Shown here: one piece after another, positions 51,314-60,482 of the stretch
How the letters are laid out: the number at the start of each line of letters is the position of its first letter
Position numbering within the stretch: the first letter of the stretch is position 1
Source: Xylophilus sp. GOD-11R
GTDB lineage: Bacteria > Pseudomonadota > Gammaproteobacteria > Burkholderiales > Burkholderiaceae_C
Length of the DNA: 64,000 nucleotides
Assembly: GCF_033546935.1 (NCBI RefSeq)
Contig: NZ_CP137854.1
Coordinates: 248,001 to 312,000, forward strand
Direction: 5' to 3'
Notes under the pieces: generated by a model
Told to the model about the DNA's origin: nothing
What the model saw: only the letters and a program-made list of their open reading frames with translations
Database searches by the model: none
Program-made: the position numbers and the translations under genes

Positions 51314-52467
51314 TGGTCGCGCGGGCCTACATCGCCGGCGCCGGCATCACCGCCTTCGGCCGGCACGAAGGACGCGGCGCGCTCGACCTCATGGCCGAGG
51401 CGGCCGAAGCCGCGCTGCAGGACGCCGCGCTCGACCACGGCAACATCGACGGCCTGCTCTGCGGCTACGCCACCACGCTGCCGCACCTGATGCTGTCGAC
51501 CCTGTTCGCCGAGCGCTTCTCGTTGCGGCCGACCTATGCGCACGGCATGCAGCTCGGCGGCGCCACCGGCGCGGCCATGCTGATGGCCGCACGCGAACTG
51601 GTGCAGAGCGGACGCTGCCGGCGGGTGCTGGTGGTGGCCGGCGAGAACCGGCTCAGCGGCCAGAGCCGCGACAGTGCCATCCAGACCCTGGCCCAGGTCG
51701 GCGACCCCGACATGGAGGTGCCCAACGGCGCCTCGGTGCCGGCCTACTACGCACTGATGGCCTCGCGCTACCTGCACGAAACAGGCCTCGGCGGCGACGA
51801 CCTCGCCGCCTTCGCGGTGGCGATGCGCGAGCGCGCGGCCGAGCATCCGCTGGCGCACCTGCGCACGCCGATCGGGCTCGACGAGGTGCGGGCCTCCAAG
51901 CCCATCGCCGCGCCGCTGCGGCTGCTCGACTGCTGCCCCATCTCCGACGGTGCCACCGCGCTGGTGGTGGCCGCCGAGCCCGGCCCGCACCGGCCGGTGG
52001 CCATCGCCGGCGCCGGCCAGGCGCACCGCCACCAGCACCTGAGCGCCATGGAAGACGTGATGGCCTGCGGTGCCGCGCAGGCCGCCGGCCGCGCCTTCGC
52101 CGATGCGCGCCTGGACATCGCCGACATCCGCTATCTCGGCATCTACGACTCCTTCACCATCACCCTGACGATGCTGCTCGAAGAGATCGGCTTCGCCCCG
52201 CGCGGCGGTGCAGCCGAGCGGCTGCGGCGCGGCGACTTCGCGCCGCACGGCCCGCTGCCGCTCAACACCCACGGCGGTTTGCTGTCCTTCGGCCACTGCG
52301 GCGTGGCCGGCGGCATGGCGCATGCGGTGGAGGCTTTTCGCCAGATGACCGGGACGGCCGGTGCGCGCCAGATCGCGCCACCGGCCAGCGCCTTCGTGCA
52401 TGCCGACGGCGGGGTGATGTCCTCGCATGTGAGCCTGATCCTGTCGGCCGAAGGAGCCACGCCATGA
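51313..52467 (+). CDS. SCP2/thiolase-family protein paired with a DUF35 protein
   Basis: A 384-residue thiolase-fold protein of the lipid-transfer (SCP2-type) branch. The C-terminal thiolase motif is present as NTHGGLLSFGHCGVAGGMAH with the expected His. At the usual nucleophile position the sequence is HGMQLGGATGAAM, with no cysteine, so a normal Claisen condensation or thiolysis mechanism is doubtful. Members of this branch work with a DUF35 Zn-ribbon protein, encoded next with an ATGA overlap, as retro-aldol or acyl-transfer enzymes in steroid side-chain and polyketide-type pathways. Exact reaction unknown. Confidence 0.8.
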   Translation: MVARAYIAGAGITAFGRHEGRGALDLMAEAAEAALQDAALDHGNIDGLLCGYATTLPHLMLSTLFAERFSLRPTYAHGMQLGGATGAAMLMAARELVQSGRCRRVLVVAGENRLSGQSRDSAIQTLAQVGDPDMEVPNGASVPAYYALMASRYLHETGLGGDDLAAFAVAMRERAAEHPLAHLRTPIGLDEVRASKPIAAPLRLLDCCPISDGATALVVAAEPGPHRPVAIAGAGQAHRHQHLSAMEDVMACGAAQAAGRAFADARLDIADIRYLGIYDSFTITLTMLLEEIGFAPRGGAAERLRRGDFAPHGPLPLNTHGGLLSFGHCGVAGGMAHAVEAFRQMTGTAGARQIAPPASAFVHADGGVMSSHVSLILSAEGATP

Positions 52468-52835
52468 GCGCGCTCGCCGCACCGTTCAACGATGGCCTGG
52501 CCGAAGGCCGGCTGCGCTTTCAGCGTTGCCAGGACTGCCGCCACGCCCAGACCCTGCCGCGCTATGCCTGCACCCGCTGCGGCAGCGCCCGGCTGGCCTG
52601 GCAGGACGCGGCCGGCACCGGCGCCGTGCACGCGGTGACCGAGGTCGCCCGGGCGCCGTCGGAGGCGTTTCGCGCGCTCGCGCCCTACACCCTGGTGCTG
52701 GTCACGCTCGCCGAAGGGCCGCGCCTCATGGCGCACGCGGCGCCGGGCGTGGCCATCGGCCAGCGGGTGGCTGCGACCTTCTTCCAGCACCACGAACGCA
52801 CGCTGGTGCGCTTCATGCCGATCGCACCGCCCTAG
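52464..52835 (+). CDS. DUF35 Zn-ribbon / OB-fold protein
   Basis: A 123-residue partner of the thiolase-like protein. The N-terminal rubredoxin-type zinc ribbon has CQDC and CTRC (about residues 22-40), followed by a DUF35 OB-fold domain (GAVHAVTEVARAPSEAFRALAPYTLVLVTLAEGPRLMAH). In related systems the two proteins form a complex that carries the acyl-CoA. Stop and start overlap by ATGA with the thiolase gene. Confidence 0.88.
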   Translation: MSALAAPFNDGLAEGRLRFQRCQDCRHAQTLPRYACTRCGSARLAWQDAAGTGAVHAVTEVARAPSEAFRALAPYTLVLVTLAEGPRLMAHAAPGVAIGQRVAATFFQHHERTLVRFMPIAPP

Positions 52836-52902
52836 CCACCGTCGCCGGCCGGCGCAGCGCTTTTTTCGAGACATCCCCAAAAAAGAGCAGGAGACAAGCA
52901 GC

Positions 52903-53889
52903 ATGCAACCCCGATCGATCTTCCGCCGCGCCGTGCTGGCGCTGGCCGTGGGCGCCGCCGCGCTCGGCACCGCCGTGCCGGCCCTGGCGCAGGCCTATCC
53001 GAACAAGCCGGTGCGGCTGGTGGTGCCCTATCCGCCGGGCGGGCCGACCGACATCGTGGCGCGCATCGTGGCGCAGAAGCTCTCCGAGCAGACGGGGCAG
53101 CAGTTCATCATCGACAACCGGGGCGGCGCCGGCGGCAACCTCGGCGCGGAGATCGTGGCGCACAGCCCGGCCGACGGCTACACGCTGGTGGTGGCGACGA
53201 CCGCCCACGCCATCAACCCCACGCTGTTCAAGAGCCTCAACTACAAGCTCATGAGCGACTTCGTGCCGGTGTCGCTGCTGACGCGCGGGCCGCTGGTGAT
53301 CGTCGCCAACAAGGCGCTGCCGGCGGGCACCGTGGCCGAGCTGATCGCCTTGGCCAAGAGCAAGCCGGGCGGGCTCAATTTCGCGTCGTCGGGCAACGGC
53401 CAGTCGACCCATCTGGCGGCCGAATTGTTCGCCTCGATGGCCGGCGTGAAGATGACCCACATTCCCTACAAGGGCAGCGCGCCGGGCCTGGCCGACACCA
53501 TCGCCGGGCAGACGCAGCTGATGTTCGACACCATGCTGTCGGCCATGCCACAGGTCAAGGGCGGCCAGCTCAAGGCGATCGCGGTGACCAGCGCCCAGCG
53601 CTCGCCGGTGGCGCCCGAGCTGCCGACGGTGGCCGAGTCTGGCCTGCCGGGCTACGAGGCCATCGCCTGGAACGGCCTGCTGGCGCCGGCCGGCACGCCG
53701 CCGGACGTGGTCGAGCGGCTCAGCGCCGAGCTGAAGAAAACGCTCGCCCTGCCCGAGGTGAAGAGCAAGTTCGAGGCGCAGGGTTTCGCCGCGTCCTGGA
53801 ACAGCCCGGCGGAGTTCGGCGGCTTCCTGCAGGCCGAGGTGGAGAAGTGGGCCAAGGTGGTCAAGTCCTCGGGTGCCACGGTCGACTGA
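52903..53889 (+). CDS. Bug-family tricarboxylate transporter substrate-binding protein (1 of 3 in operon)
   Basis: A 328-residue periplasmic Bug protein with a signal peptide cleaved near ALA-QA (about residue 28) and hallmarks VRLVVPYPPGGPTDIVARIVAQ, IDNRGGAGGNLGAEIVAHSPADGYTLV and FASSGNGQSTHLAAELF. CAGGAG lies 10-15 bases before the start. No TctA/TctB genes are present in the window. Binds a carboxylate that is presumably the growth substrate. Confidence 0.92.
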   Translation: MQPRSIFRRAVLALAVGAAALGTAVPALAQAYPNKPVRLVVPYPPGGPTDIVARIVAQKLSEQTGQQFIIDNRGGAGGNLGAEIVAHSPADGYTLVVATTAHAINPTLFKSLNYKLMSDFVPVSLLTRGPLVIVANKALPAGTVAELIALAKSKPGGLNFASSGNGQSTHLAAELFASMAGVKMTHIPYKGSAPGLADTIAGQTQLMFDTMLSAMPQVKGGQLKAIAVTSAQRSPVAPELPTVAESGLPGYEAIAWNGLLAPAGTPPDVVERLSAELKKTLALPEVKSKFEAQGFAASWNSPAEFGGFLQAEVEKWAKVVKSSGATVD

Positions 53890-53891
53890 GC

Positions 53892-54770
53892 ATGATCGAC
53901 TACCACCGCCTGATGGCCTGGGAGTTCACCGAGACGGTGCACCACTACCGGGCCGAAGACACCATGCTCTACGCGCTGGCGCTGGGTGTCGGCCGCGATC
54001 CGGTGGACAGCCGCCAGCTGCGCTTCGTCGAGGACAGCGGCGAGGGCCGGCTGCAGGCCCTGCCCACCATGGCCGTGGTGCTGGGCTTTCCCGGCTCGTG
54101 GATGGCCGACTCCGGCACCGGCATCGACTTCGCTCAGACGGTGCACGGCGAGGAAGCCGTGGAGTGGCACGCCGTGCTGCCGCCGCAGGGCTGCGTGCGG
54201 TCGAGCCACCGGGTGCTGTCGGTGGTCGACAAGGGCCCCGGCCGGGGCGCGCTGATCCGCTACGAAAAACGCCTGATCGACGCCGACAGCGGCCAGCATT
54301 ACGCGACCGTGGTGCACACCTCGTTCGCGCGTGCCGACGGCGGTTTCGCCACGCCCGCCGTGCCGGGCGATGCGCCCGGCCCCACACCCACGCCGGTGCC
54401 CGAGGGCGAGCCCGAGACCACCATCGACCTGCCGACCCTGCCGCAGCAGGCGCTGCTCTACCGGCTGCTGGCCGACCGCAATCCGCTGCATTCCGATCCG
54501 GTGGTGGCCTGGCAGGCCGGCTATCCGCAACCCATCCTGCACGGCCTGTGCACCTGGGGCATGGCCGGCCACGCGCTGCTGGCGCATTACGGCCAGGCCG
54601 ATCCGCGCCGCATGCGCAGCCTCTACGCGCGCTTTTCGGCGCCGGTGATTCCAGGCGAGACGCTGCGGCTGGAAAGCTGGCGGCGCGACGGCGCGGTGCG
54701 TTTTCGCATGCGCGCGGTGGAGCGCGACCGCACCGTGCTCGACCACGGGCTCGCCCGCATCGACACCTGA
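53892..54770 (+). CDS. MaoC/hydratase-2 type double hot-dog enoyl-CoA hydratase
   Basis: A 292-residue double hot-dog protein. The C-terminal half contains the hydratase-2 motif DRNPLHSDPVVAWQAGYPQPILHGLC with catalytic Asp and His, as in MaoC and peroxisomal (3R)-hydratases. The N-terminal half is a degenerate hot-dog with a KTLMFA-like start (AEDTMLYALALGVG). It hydrates trans-2-enoyl-CoA to (3R)-hydroxyacyl-CoA, or a mesaconyl-type CoA ester. It starts 2 bases after the Bug gene stop and has no separate ribosome-binding site of note. Confidence 0.87.
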   Translation: MIDYHRLMAWEFTETVHHYRAEDTMLYALALGVGRDPVDSRQLRFVEDSGEGRLQALPTMAVVLGFPGSWMADSGTGIDFAQTVHGEEAVEWHAVLPPQGCVRSSHRVLSVVDKGPGRGALIRYEKRLIDADSGQHYATVVHTSFARADGGFATPAVPGDAPGPTPTPVPEGEPETTIDLPTLPQQALLYRLLADRNPLHSDPVVAWQAGYPQPILHGLCTWGMAGHALLAHYGQADPRRMRSLYARFSAPVIPGETLRLESWRRDGAVRFRMRAVERDRTVLDHGLARIDT

Positions 54771-54803
54771 ACAAGAACGAACCATTCGACGGAGACAAGC
54801 ACC

Positions 54804-55796
54804 ATGCGCCATGACCAGGAAATCGATCGTCGCCGCCTCCTCGCGCTTGGCAGCGCCGGCCTCGCCGGCTGGAGCCTGCCGGCCCATGCCCAGCCCGCGC
54901 CGTGGCCGAATCGTGGGCTGCGCTTCGTCGTGCCGTTCCCGGCCGGCGGGCCGGTCGACACCACCGGGCGCGCCGTCGCCCAGAAGGTCGGCGAGATGTG
55001 GGGCCAGCCGGTGGTGGTGGACAACCGCGCCGGCGCGGGCGGCATCGTCGGCGCGGACATCGCCGCCAAGCTGCCGGGCGACGGCTACAACGTCTTCGTC
55101 TGCAGCATCCACCACTCGGTGCTGCCGGCGCTCAAGTCGCCGTTGCCCTACGACATCGAGCGTGACTTCGCGCCGGTCACCTTCGGCGCCATCTTTCCGA
55201 TCGTGCTGGTGGCGCACCCGTCGCTGCCGGTGAAGAACGTGGCCGAGCTGATCGCGCTCGACAAGCGCACGCCGGGTAAGCTGAGCTTCGGCTCGGCGGG
55301 CAACGGTGGCGGCACGCACCTGGCCGGCGAGCTGTTCAACATGAAGGCCGGCACCACGCTGCAGCACGTGCCCTACAAGGGCAGCGCGCCGGCCATGACC
55401 GACCTGCTCGGCAACCAGGTGCAGCTGATGTTCAGCGACGCGCCCACCGCGCTGCCGCAGCTGCGCGCCGGCAAGGTCAAGGCGCTGGCCGTCGGCAGCG
55501 TGCAACGCTCGGCGCTGCTGCCCGAGGTGCCGACCATGGCTGAGGAAGGCCTGCCCGACTACGAGGCGTATTCGTGGGCGGCCTTCGTGGCGCCCCGGGG
55601 CACGCCGCCGGAGATCGTGCAGAAGATGAGCGCAGACATGGGCCGCGCCATGGCCGACCCGGCGGTGCGCCAGCGCCTCTACGACGCCGGCGCCGAGGCC
55701 CGGCCCAACACGCCGGCCGAGTTCCAGCGCCAGCTGCACGGCGAGATCGTGAAGTGGGCGGCGGTGGTCAAGGCCGGCAACATCAAGATGGACTGA
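54804..55796 (+). CDS. Bug-family tricarboxylate transporter substrate-binding protein (2 of 3 in operon)
   Basis: A 330-residue Bug protein. The N-terminus EIDRRRLLALGSAGLAGWSLPAHA looks like a twin-arginine signal peptide with cleavage after AHA (about residue 31). Hallmarks are LRFVVPFPAGGPVDTTGRAVAQ, VDNRAGAGGIVGADI and FGSAGNGGGTHLAGELFN. Unlike the first copy it carries SIHHSVLP in the ligand region, which suggests a different or modified ligand. Confidence 0.92.
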   Translation: MRHDQEIDRRRLLALGSAGLAGWSLPAHAQPAPWPNRGLRFVVPFPAGGPVDTTGRAVAQKVGEMWGQPVVVDNRAGAGGIVGADIAAKLPGDGYNVFVCSIHHSVLPALKSPLPYDIERDFAPVTFGAIFPIVLVAHPSLPVKNVAELIALDKRTPGKLSFGSAGNGGGTHLAGELFNMKAGTTLQHVPYKGSAPAMTDLLGNQVQLMFSDAPTALPQLRAGKVKALAVGSVQRSALLPEVPTMAEEGLPDYEAYSWAAFVAPRGTPPEIVQKMSADMGRAMADPAVRQRLYDAGAEARPNTPAEFQRQLHGEIVKWAAVVKAGNIKMD

Positions 55797-55800
55797 ACCC

Positions 55801-56592
55801 ATGAGCGGCACGACCACCGGACAACTGCTGCTGCGCCGCGAAGGCCCGGTGCTGGTGATGACCATCGCCAACCCCGCGCTGCGCAACGCCCTGCATCCCG
55901 CCATGTACCGCGGCGGCGCCCAGGCGGTGCGCGAGGCCGCCGCCGACCCGGCGGTGCGCGCCATCGTGCTGACCGGCGAGGGCGAGCACTTCTGCGGCGG
56001 CGGCGACTTGAACCGCCTGCGCCGCCAGCGCGAACTGCCCGCGCACGAACAGCACGGCCATCTCGACGCCCTGCACGACTGGGTGATGGCGCTGCAGGAA
56101 TCGCCGCAGCCGGTGATCGCGGCGGTCGAAGGCGCAGCGGCCGGGGGCGGCTTCTCGGTGTGCCTGGGTTGCGACCTGGTGGTGGCGGCCGAGGACGCGG
56201 TTTTCGTCATGTCCTATGCCCGCATCGGCCTGTCGCCCGACGGCGGCGGCTCCGACAGCCTGGCGCGCGCCTTGCCGCCACAGGCCGCGCTGGAGCTGCT
56301 ACTCGACGGCGGCAAGGTGACGCCGCAGCGCCTGCACGGCTGGGGCCTGATCAACCGGCTGGTGCCGCACGGCCAGGCGCTGGCCACCGCCCTGGAATGG
56401 GCGCAACGGCTGGCCCGGGGCGCGGCGGGCGCGCAGGCCGACATCAAGCGCCTGGTCTACGGCGCGCGCCACCGCGAGCGCCGCGCCCAGCTCGACGCCG
56501 AACGCGACGCCTTCGTCGCCAACCTCTACGGCGAACACGCCGGCCGCGCCATCGCCGCCTTTCTCGACAAGACACCGACCCATCCGACATGA
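55801..56592 (+). CDS. Enoyl-CoA hydratase/isomerase (crotonase) family protein
   Basis: A 263-residue crotonase. Oxyanion-hole regions are seen in GEGEHFCGGGDLNRL and EGAAAGGGFSVCLGCDLVVAAEDA. The second catalytic Glu position lies in MSYARIGLSPDGGGSDSLARALP, where Asp/Gly replaces the usual pattern seen in hydratases, closer to isomerase or ring-cleaving members. It overlaps the CoA ligase gene by ATGA. It would act on an enoyl-CoA intermediate, parallel to the MaoC-type hydratase. Confidence 0.87.
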   Translation: MSGTTTGQLLLRREGPVLVMTIANPALRNALHPAMYRGGAQAVREAAADPAVRAIVLTGEGEHFCGGGDLNRLRRQRELPAHEQHGHLDALHDWVMALQESPQPVIAAVEGAAAGGGFSVCLGCDLVVAAEDAVFVMSYARIGLSPDGGGSDSLARALPPQAALELLLDGGKVTPQRLHGWGLINRLVPHGQALATALEWAQRLARGAAGAQADIKRLVYGARHRERRAQLDAERDAFVANLYGEHAGRAIAAFLDKTPTHPT

Positions 56593-58688
56593 ACGAAGAC
56601 GAACTCCTCGCCAGCGCACTCGCACCCCGCACCGTGGCCGTCATCGGCGCCTCGGAAAGCATCCACAAGATCGGCGGAAGGCCGATCCACTACATGCGCC
56701 AGAACGGCTTTGCCGGCCGCATCTATCCGGTCAACCCGACTCGCACCGAGCTGCAGGGCCTCGCCTGTTATCCGTCGCTCGATGCCCTGCCCGAAGTGCC
56801 CGAGCTGGCGCTGGTGATCGTCTCCGGCGAGAAAGCCGTGGAGACCGTGGAAGACTGCGCCCGGCGCGGCGTGAAGGCGGCGATCGTCATCGCCTCGGGC
56901 TTCGGCGAGGCCGGCGCCGAGGGCCGCGCGCTGCAGGACCGCATGCGCGATGCGGCACGCGCGGCCGGCATGCGGCTGTACGGCCCCAACACCCAGGGCC
57001 TGGCCAACTTCGGCAACGGCGCCATCGCCTCCTTCTCGACCATGTTCACCGAGGTGCCGCCCGGCGACGGGCCGGTGGCGGTGGTCAGCCAGAGCGGCGG
57101 CATGAGCGCCATGGCCTACGGCCTGCTGCGTGGCCGCGGCATCGGCGTGCGCCATGTGCACGCCACCGGCAACGAGGCCGACGTGACGGTCGCCGACATG
57201 GCCTGGGCCGTGGCGCACGACCCCGGCGTGAAGCTGCTGCTGCTCTATCTGGAAACCATCGCCGACCCGGCCCTGCTGGCCCGCACGGCGGCCTATGCCC
57301 GCGAGCGCGGCCTGCCGATCGTGGCGGTGAAGGCCGGGCGCAGTGCCAGCGGCGCCAAGGCGGCCAGCTCGCACACCGGCTCGCTCGCCAACGAGGACCG
57401 CACGGTCGACGCCTTCCTGCGCCACCACGGCATCTGGCGGGTGCGCGACGTGCATGCGCAGGCGCTGGCCGCCGAGGCCTATCTGGCGGGCTGGCGGCCC
57501 GAAGGCCGGCGGCTGGTCATCATCAGCAATTCGGGTGCGAGCTGCGTGATGGGTGCCGACGCGTCCGAGGACCACGGCCTGCCGCTGGCCGAGCTGGCGC
57601 CGGCCACCTGCGCTGCGGTGGCCGCGCGCCTGCCGGGCTTCGCCACCGCCACCAATCCGATCGACATCACCGCCGCATTGCTGTCCAACAGCGGGCTGTT
57701 CGGCGACGTGCTGCCGGCGGTGGCCGACGACCCGGCGGCCGACCTGTTCTTCATCCACATCCCGGTGGCCGGCACCGGCTACGACGTGGAGGCCTTCGCC
57801 CGCGACACGGCGGCCTTCGCGGCGCGTACCGGCAAACCGGTGGCGGTGTCGGCCTGGCAGGAGAGCGTGGCCGCGCCTTTCAAACGCCTGGGCGTGCCGA
57901 CCTTCGTCAACGAGAACGATGCGCTCGGCGTGCTGGCGCAACTCGCCGGACACACCGCGTTGCTGCAGCGGCCGCCGGCGGCCTGGGAGCATTCGTCGCG
58001 CGAGCCGGTGGTGGCGCTGCCCGACGGCCCGCCGGGCTTTCTCAACGAGGCCGACAGCCTGGCCGCGTTGGGCGGCTGGGGCGTGCCGGTGGTGCCGTTC
58101 CGGCTGTGCCGCAGCGCCGATGAGGCGCGTGCCGCTTTCGCCGCGCTGGGCGTGGCCAGGGTGGTGGTCAAGGCCTGCTCGCGCGACGTGCCGCACAAGT
58201 CCGAGCACGGCCTGGTGGCGCTCGGCATCACCAGCGCCGACGCGGCGGCGCAGGAGTTCGAACGCCAGTGGCAGCAGCTCGCCGCCATGGGCGTGGCGCA
58301 GGAAGGCGTGGTGGTCGCGGCCATGCACCGGGGCCGCCACGAATGCCTGGTCGGCGCCCGGCACGACCCGGTCTTCGGCCCGGTGGTGGTGGTGGGCGCG
58401 GGCGGGCGCGACGTGGAGGCCGTGCAGGACGTGGCGGTGCTGCTGCCGCCCTTCGACCGCGCGGCGGTGCGCGAGGCGCTGGCCGGTCTGCGCATGGCGC
58501 CGTACCTGCAAGGCGTGCGCGGCGACCCGGCGCTGGATGTGGACGCGCTGGCCGACGTGGCGATCACGGTCGGCCGGGCCATGGTGGCCGCCGGCGGCCG
58601 CATCGCCTCGCTCGACGCCAACCCGGTGATGCTGGGCGCGGCCGGCGAGGGCGCGCTGGTGGTCGATGCGCTGATCGAGCGCGCCTGA
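56589..58688 (+). CDS. Acyl-CoA synthetase, ADP-forming (acetate-CoA ligase family)
   Basis: A 699-residue NDP-forming acyl-CoA synthetase with fused alpha and beta parts. It has a CoA-binding Rossmann domain (VAVIGASESIHKIGGRP), two succinyl-CoA synthetase-like domains with the phospho-His in AASSHTGSLANEDRTVDAF, and a C-terminal ATP-grasp domain (VVVKACSRDVPHKSEHGLVALG). It couples ATP cleavage to ADP with CoA thioester formation from a carboxylic acid. It gives the operon a second activation route besides the CoA-transferase. Confidence 0.9.
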   Translation: MNEDELLASALAPRTVAVIGASESIHKIGGRPIHYMRQNGFAGRIYPVNPTRTELQGLACYPSLDALPEVPELALVIVSGEKAVETVEDCARRGVKAAIVIASGFGEAGAEGRALQDRMRDAARAAGMRLYGPNTQGLANFGNGAIASFSTMFTEVPPGDGPVAVVSQSGGMSAMAYGLLRGRGIGVRHVHATGNEADVTVADMAWAVAHDPGVKLLLLYLETIADPALLARTAAYARERGLPIVAVKAGRSASGAKAASSHTGSLANEDRTVDAFLRHHGIWRVRDVHAQALAAEAYLAGWRPEGRRLVIISNSGASCVMGADASEDHGLPLAELAPATCAAVAARLPGFATATNPIDITAALLSNSGLFGDVLPAVADDPAADLFFIHIPVAGTGYDVEAFARDTAAFAARTGKPVAVSAWQESVAAPFKRLGVPTFVNENDALGVLAQLAGHTALLQRPPAAWEHSSREPVVALPDGPPGFLNEADSLAALGGWGVPVVPFRLCRSADEARAAFAALGVARVVVKACSRDVPHKSEHGLVALGITSADAAAQEFERQWQQLAAMGVAQEGVVVAAMHRGRHECLVGARHDPVFGPVVVVGAGGRDVEAVQDVAVLLPPFDRAAVREALAGLRMAPYLQGVRGDPALDVDALADVAITVGRAMVAAGGRIASLDANPVMLGAAGEGALVVDALIERA

Positions 58689-58721
58689 CAAAAAAACCCA
58701 AGAAAACGGAGACATGACGAC

Positions 58722-60080
58722 ATGAGAGACACGACATTGCGCATCGGCTCGGGCGCGGCCTGGTGGGGCGACCGGGTGAGCCCGGCCGGCGTCAACGCCG
58801 AACACGGCCGGCTCGACTACCTGTGCTTCGAGACCATGGCCGAGGCCACGGTGTCGGCCGCCCAGGTGCGGGCGCGGCGCGACCCGAGCTTTCCCGGCTA
58901 CGACACCTACCTCGACGACCGCATGCGCGCGGTGCTGCCGGCCTGCATGCGCCAGGGCACGCGCATCGTCAGCAACCAGGGCTGGCTCAATCCGGACGCG
59001 GCGGCCCGGCGCATCGTCGAGCTGCTGCAGGAACTCGGCATCCACGGCGTGAAGGTGGCGTCGGTCAACGGCTCGCTGATCACCGACCGCGTACTGGCGC
59101 TCACCGACACCATCATGGAAAACGGCCAGCCCACCGCGACCCTGGCCGACAGCCTGATCTCGGCCGAGGCCTACCTGGGCGCGGAGCCCATCGTGGAGGC
59201 GCTGCGCGGCGGTGCGCAGATCGTGGTGACCGGCCGCGTGGCCGACCCCTCGCTGTTCCTCGCGCCGATGATGTTCGAGTTCGGCTGGGACCCGATGGAC
59301 CACGAGAAGGTGGGCGCGGGCAACGCCATCGGCCACCTGATGGAATGCGGCGCGCAGGTCACCGGCGGCTATTTTTCCGATCCTGGTTTCAAGGACGTGC
59401 CCGAGCCCTGGAACTTCGGCTTTCCCATCGCCGAGGTGGAGCCCGACGGCACGGTGGTCATCACCAAGGTCGAAGGCACCGGCGGCGCCGTCACGCTGCA
59501 GACGGTGAAGGAGCAGATGCTCTACGAGGTGCACGACCCCGCGCGCTACCTCACGCCCGACGTGGTGGTGGACTTCACCCGCTGCCGGCTGGAGCAGGTC
59601 GGCCCCGACCGGGTGCGGGTGACCGGGCTCACCGGCACGCCGCGCACGCCCACGCTCAAGGTCTCCATCGGCTGCACCGAAGGCTTCATCGGCGAGGACA
59701 TGTTCTTCTACGCCGGCCCCGGCGCCCTGCGCCGCGCGCAGCTCGCGAAGAAGGTGCTGGAAGAGCGCTTCAAGATCGTCGGCCTGCAGGCCGAGGACCT
59801 GCGCATCGACTTCCTGGGGCTCAACGCGATCCACGGCGAGGCCACGCCGGCCGACGCGCCCGAGCCCTACGAGATCGCGGTGCGGGCGGCCGCACGCACC
59901 CGCACCCGCGAGGAGGCCGCCAAGGTGGGCCGAGAGATCGACGGCATGGCCGTGTCGGGCATCGCCCATACCGGCAAGCGCGTGCCGCACCAGGACCGCA
60001 CCCGCGAGGTGATCGGCGTGTGGTCCTCGCTGGTGGCGCGCGAGGAAGTGCCCGCGCGCGTGTCGTATTTCGAAAGCTGA
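58722..60080 (+). CDS. AtuA-family (DUF1446) protein
   Basis: A 452-residue DUF1446 protein. It begins with LRIGSGAAWWGDRVSPAGVNAEHGRLDYLCFETMAEATV and carries VSNQGWLNPDAAARR, TGRVADPSLFLAPMMFEF and GNAIGHLMECGAQVTGGYF, all typical of AtuA, which is required for acyclic terpene (citronellol, geraniol) use in Pseudomonas. The biochemical role is not established. In Pseudomonas AtuA is about 590 residues; here the C-terminal domain is a separate gene 18 bases downstream. Confidence 0.85.
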   Translation: MRDTTLRIGSGAAWWGDRVSPAGVNAEHGRLDYLCFETMAEATVSAAQVRARRDPSFPGYDTYLDDRMRAVLPACMRQGTRIVSNQGWLNPDAAARRIVELLQELGIHGVKVASVNGSLITDRVLALTDTIMENGQPTATLADSLISAEAYLGAEPIVEALRGGAQIVVTGRVADPSLFLAPMMFEFGWDPMDHEKVGAGNAIGHLMECGAQVTGGYFSDPGFKDVPEPWNFGFPIAEVEPDGTVVITKVEGTGGAVTLQTVKEQMLYEVHDPARYLTPDVVVDFTRCRLEQVGPDRVRVTGLTGTPRTPTLKVSIGCTEGFIGEDMFFYAGPGALRRAQLAKKVLEERFKIVGLQAEDLRIDFLGLNAIHGEATPADAPEPYEIAVRAAARTRTREEAAKVGREIDGMAVSGIAHTGKRVPHQDRTREVIGVWSSLVAREEVPARVSYFES

Positions 60081-60098
60081 ACCGGGAAGCCCACGGCC

Positions 60099-60446
60099 AT
60101 GAAAGTCTTGCTGCAACACATCGCCCACGCCCGTTCGGGCGACAAGGGCAACACCTCGAACATCGCGGTCTTCGCGTATGCGAGCGCGTTCTATCCGCTG
60201 CTCAAGGAACAGCTCACCGCCGAGCGCTTCAAGGCGTTCTATCGCGGTGCCATCCAGGGCGAGGTGATCCGCCACGAGGTCGACAACATCGAGGCGCTCA
60301 ACTTCGTCTGCCACGGCGCTTTGGGCGGCGGCGTGTCGCGCTCGCTCAGCCTGGACAACTACGGCAAGGCGCTGTCGGCGGCGGTGCTGGGTTTCGAGAT
60401 GGACGTGCCCGACGAACTGGCTTCGCAGCTGCGCGGGCCGCGCTGA
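60099..60446 (+). CDS. AtuA C-terminal-like small protein
   Basis: A 115-residue protein that corresponds to the last part of long AtuA proteins: KVLLQHIAHARSGDKGNTSNIAVFAYASAFYPLLKEQLT, then RHEVDNIEALNFVCHGALGGGVSRSLSLDNYGKALS. It is probably a subunit of the DUF1446 protein encoded just before it. Function unknown. Cytoplasmic, no signal peptide. Confidence 0.82.
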   Translation: MKVLLQHIAHARSGDKGNTSNIAVFAYASAFYPLLKEQLTAERFKAFYRGAIQGEVIRHEVDNIEALNFVCHGALGGGVSRSLSLDNYGKALSAAVLGFEMDVPDELASQLRGPR

Positions 60447-60482
60447 GCCCGTTCGCATCGACGACAACACAGGAGACACGAC

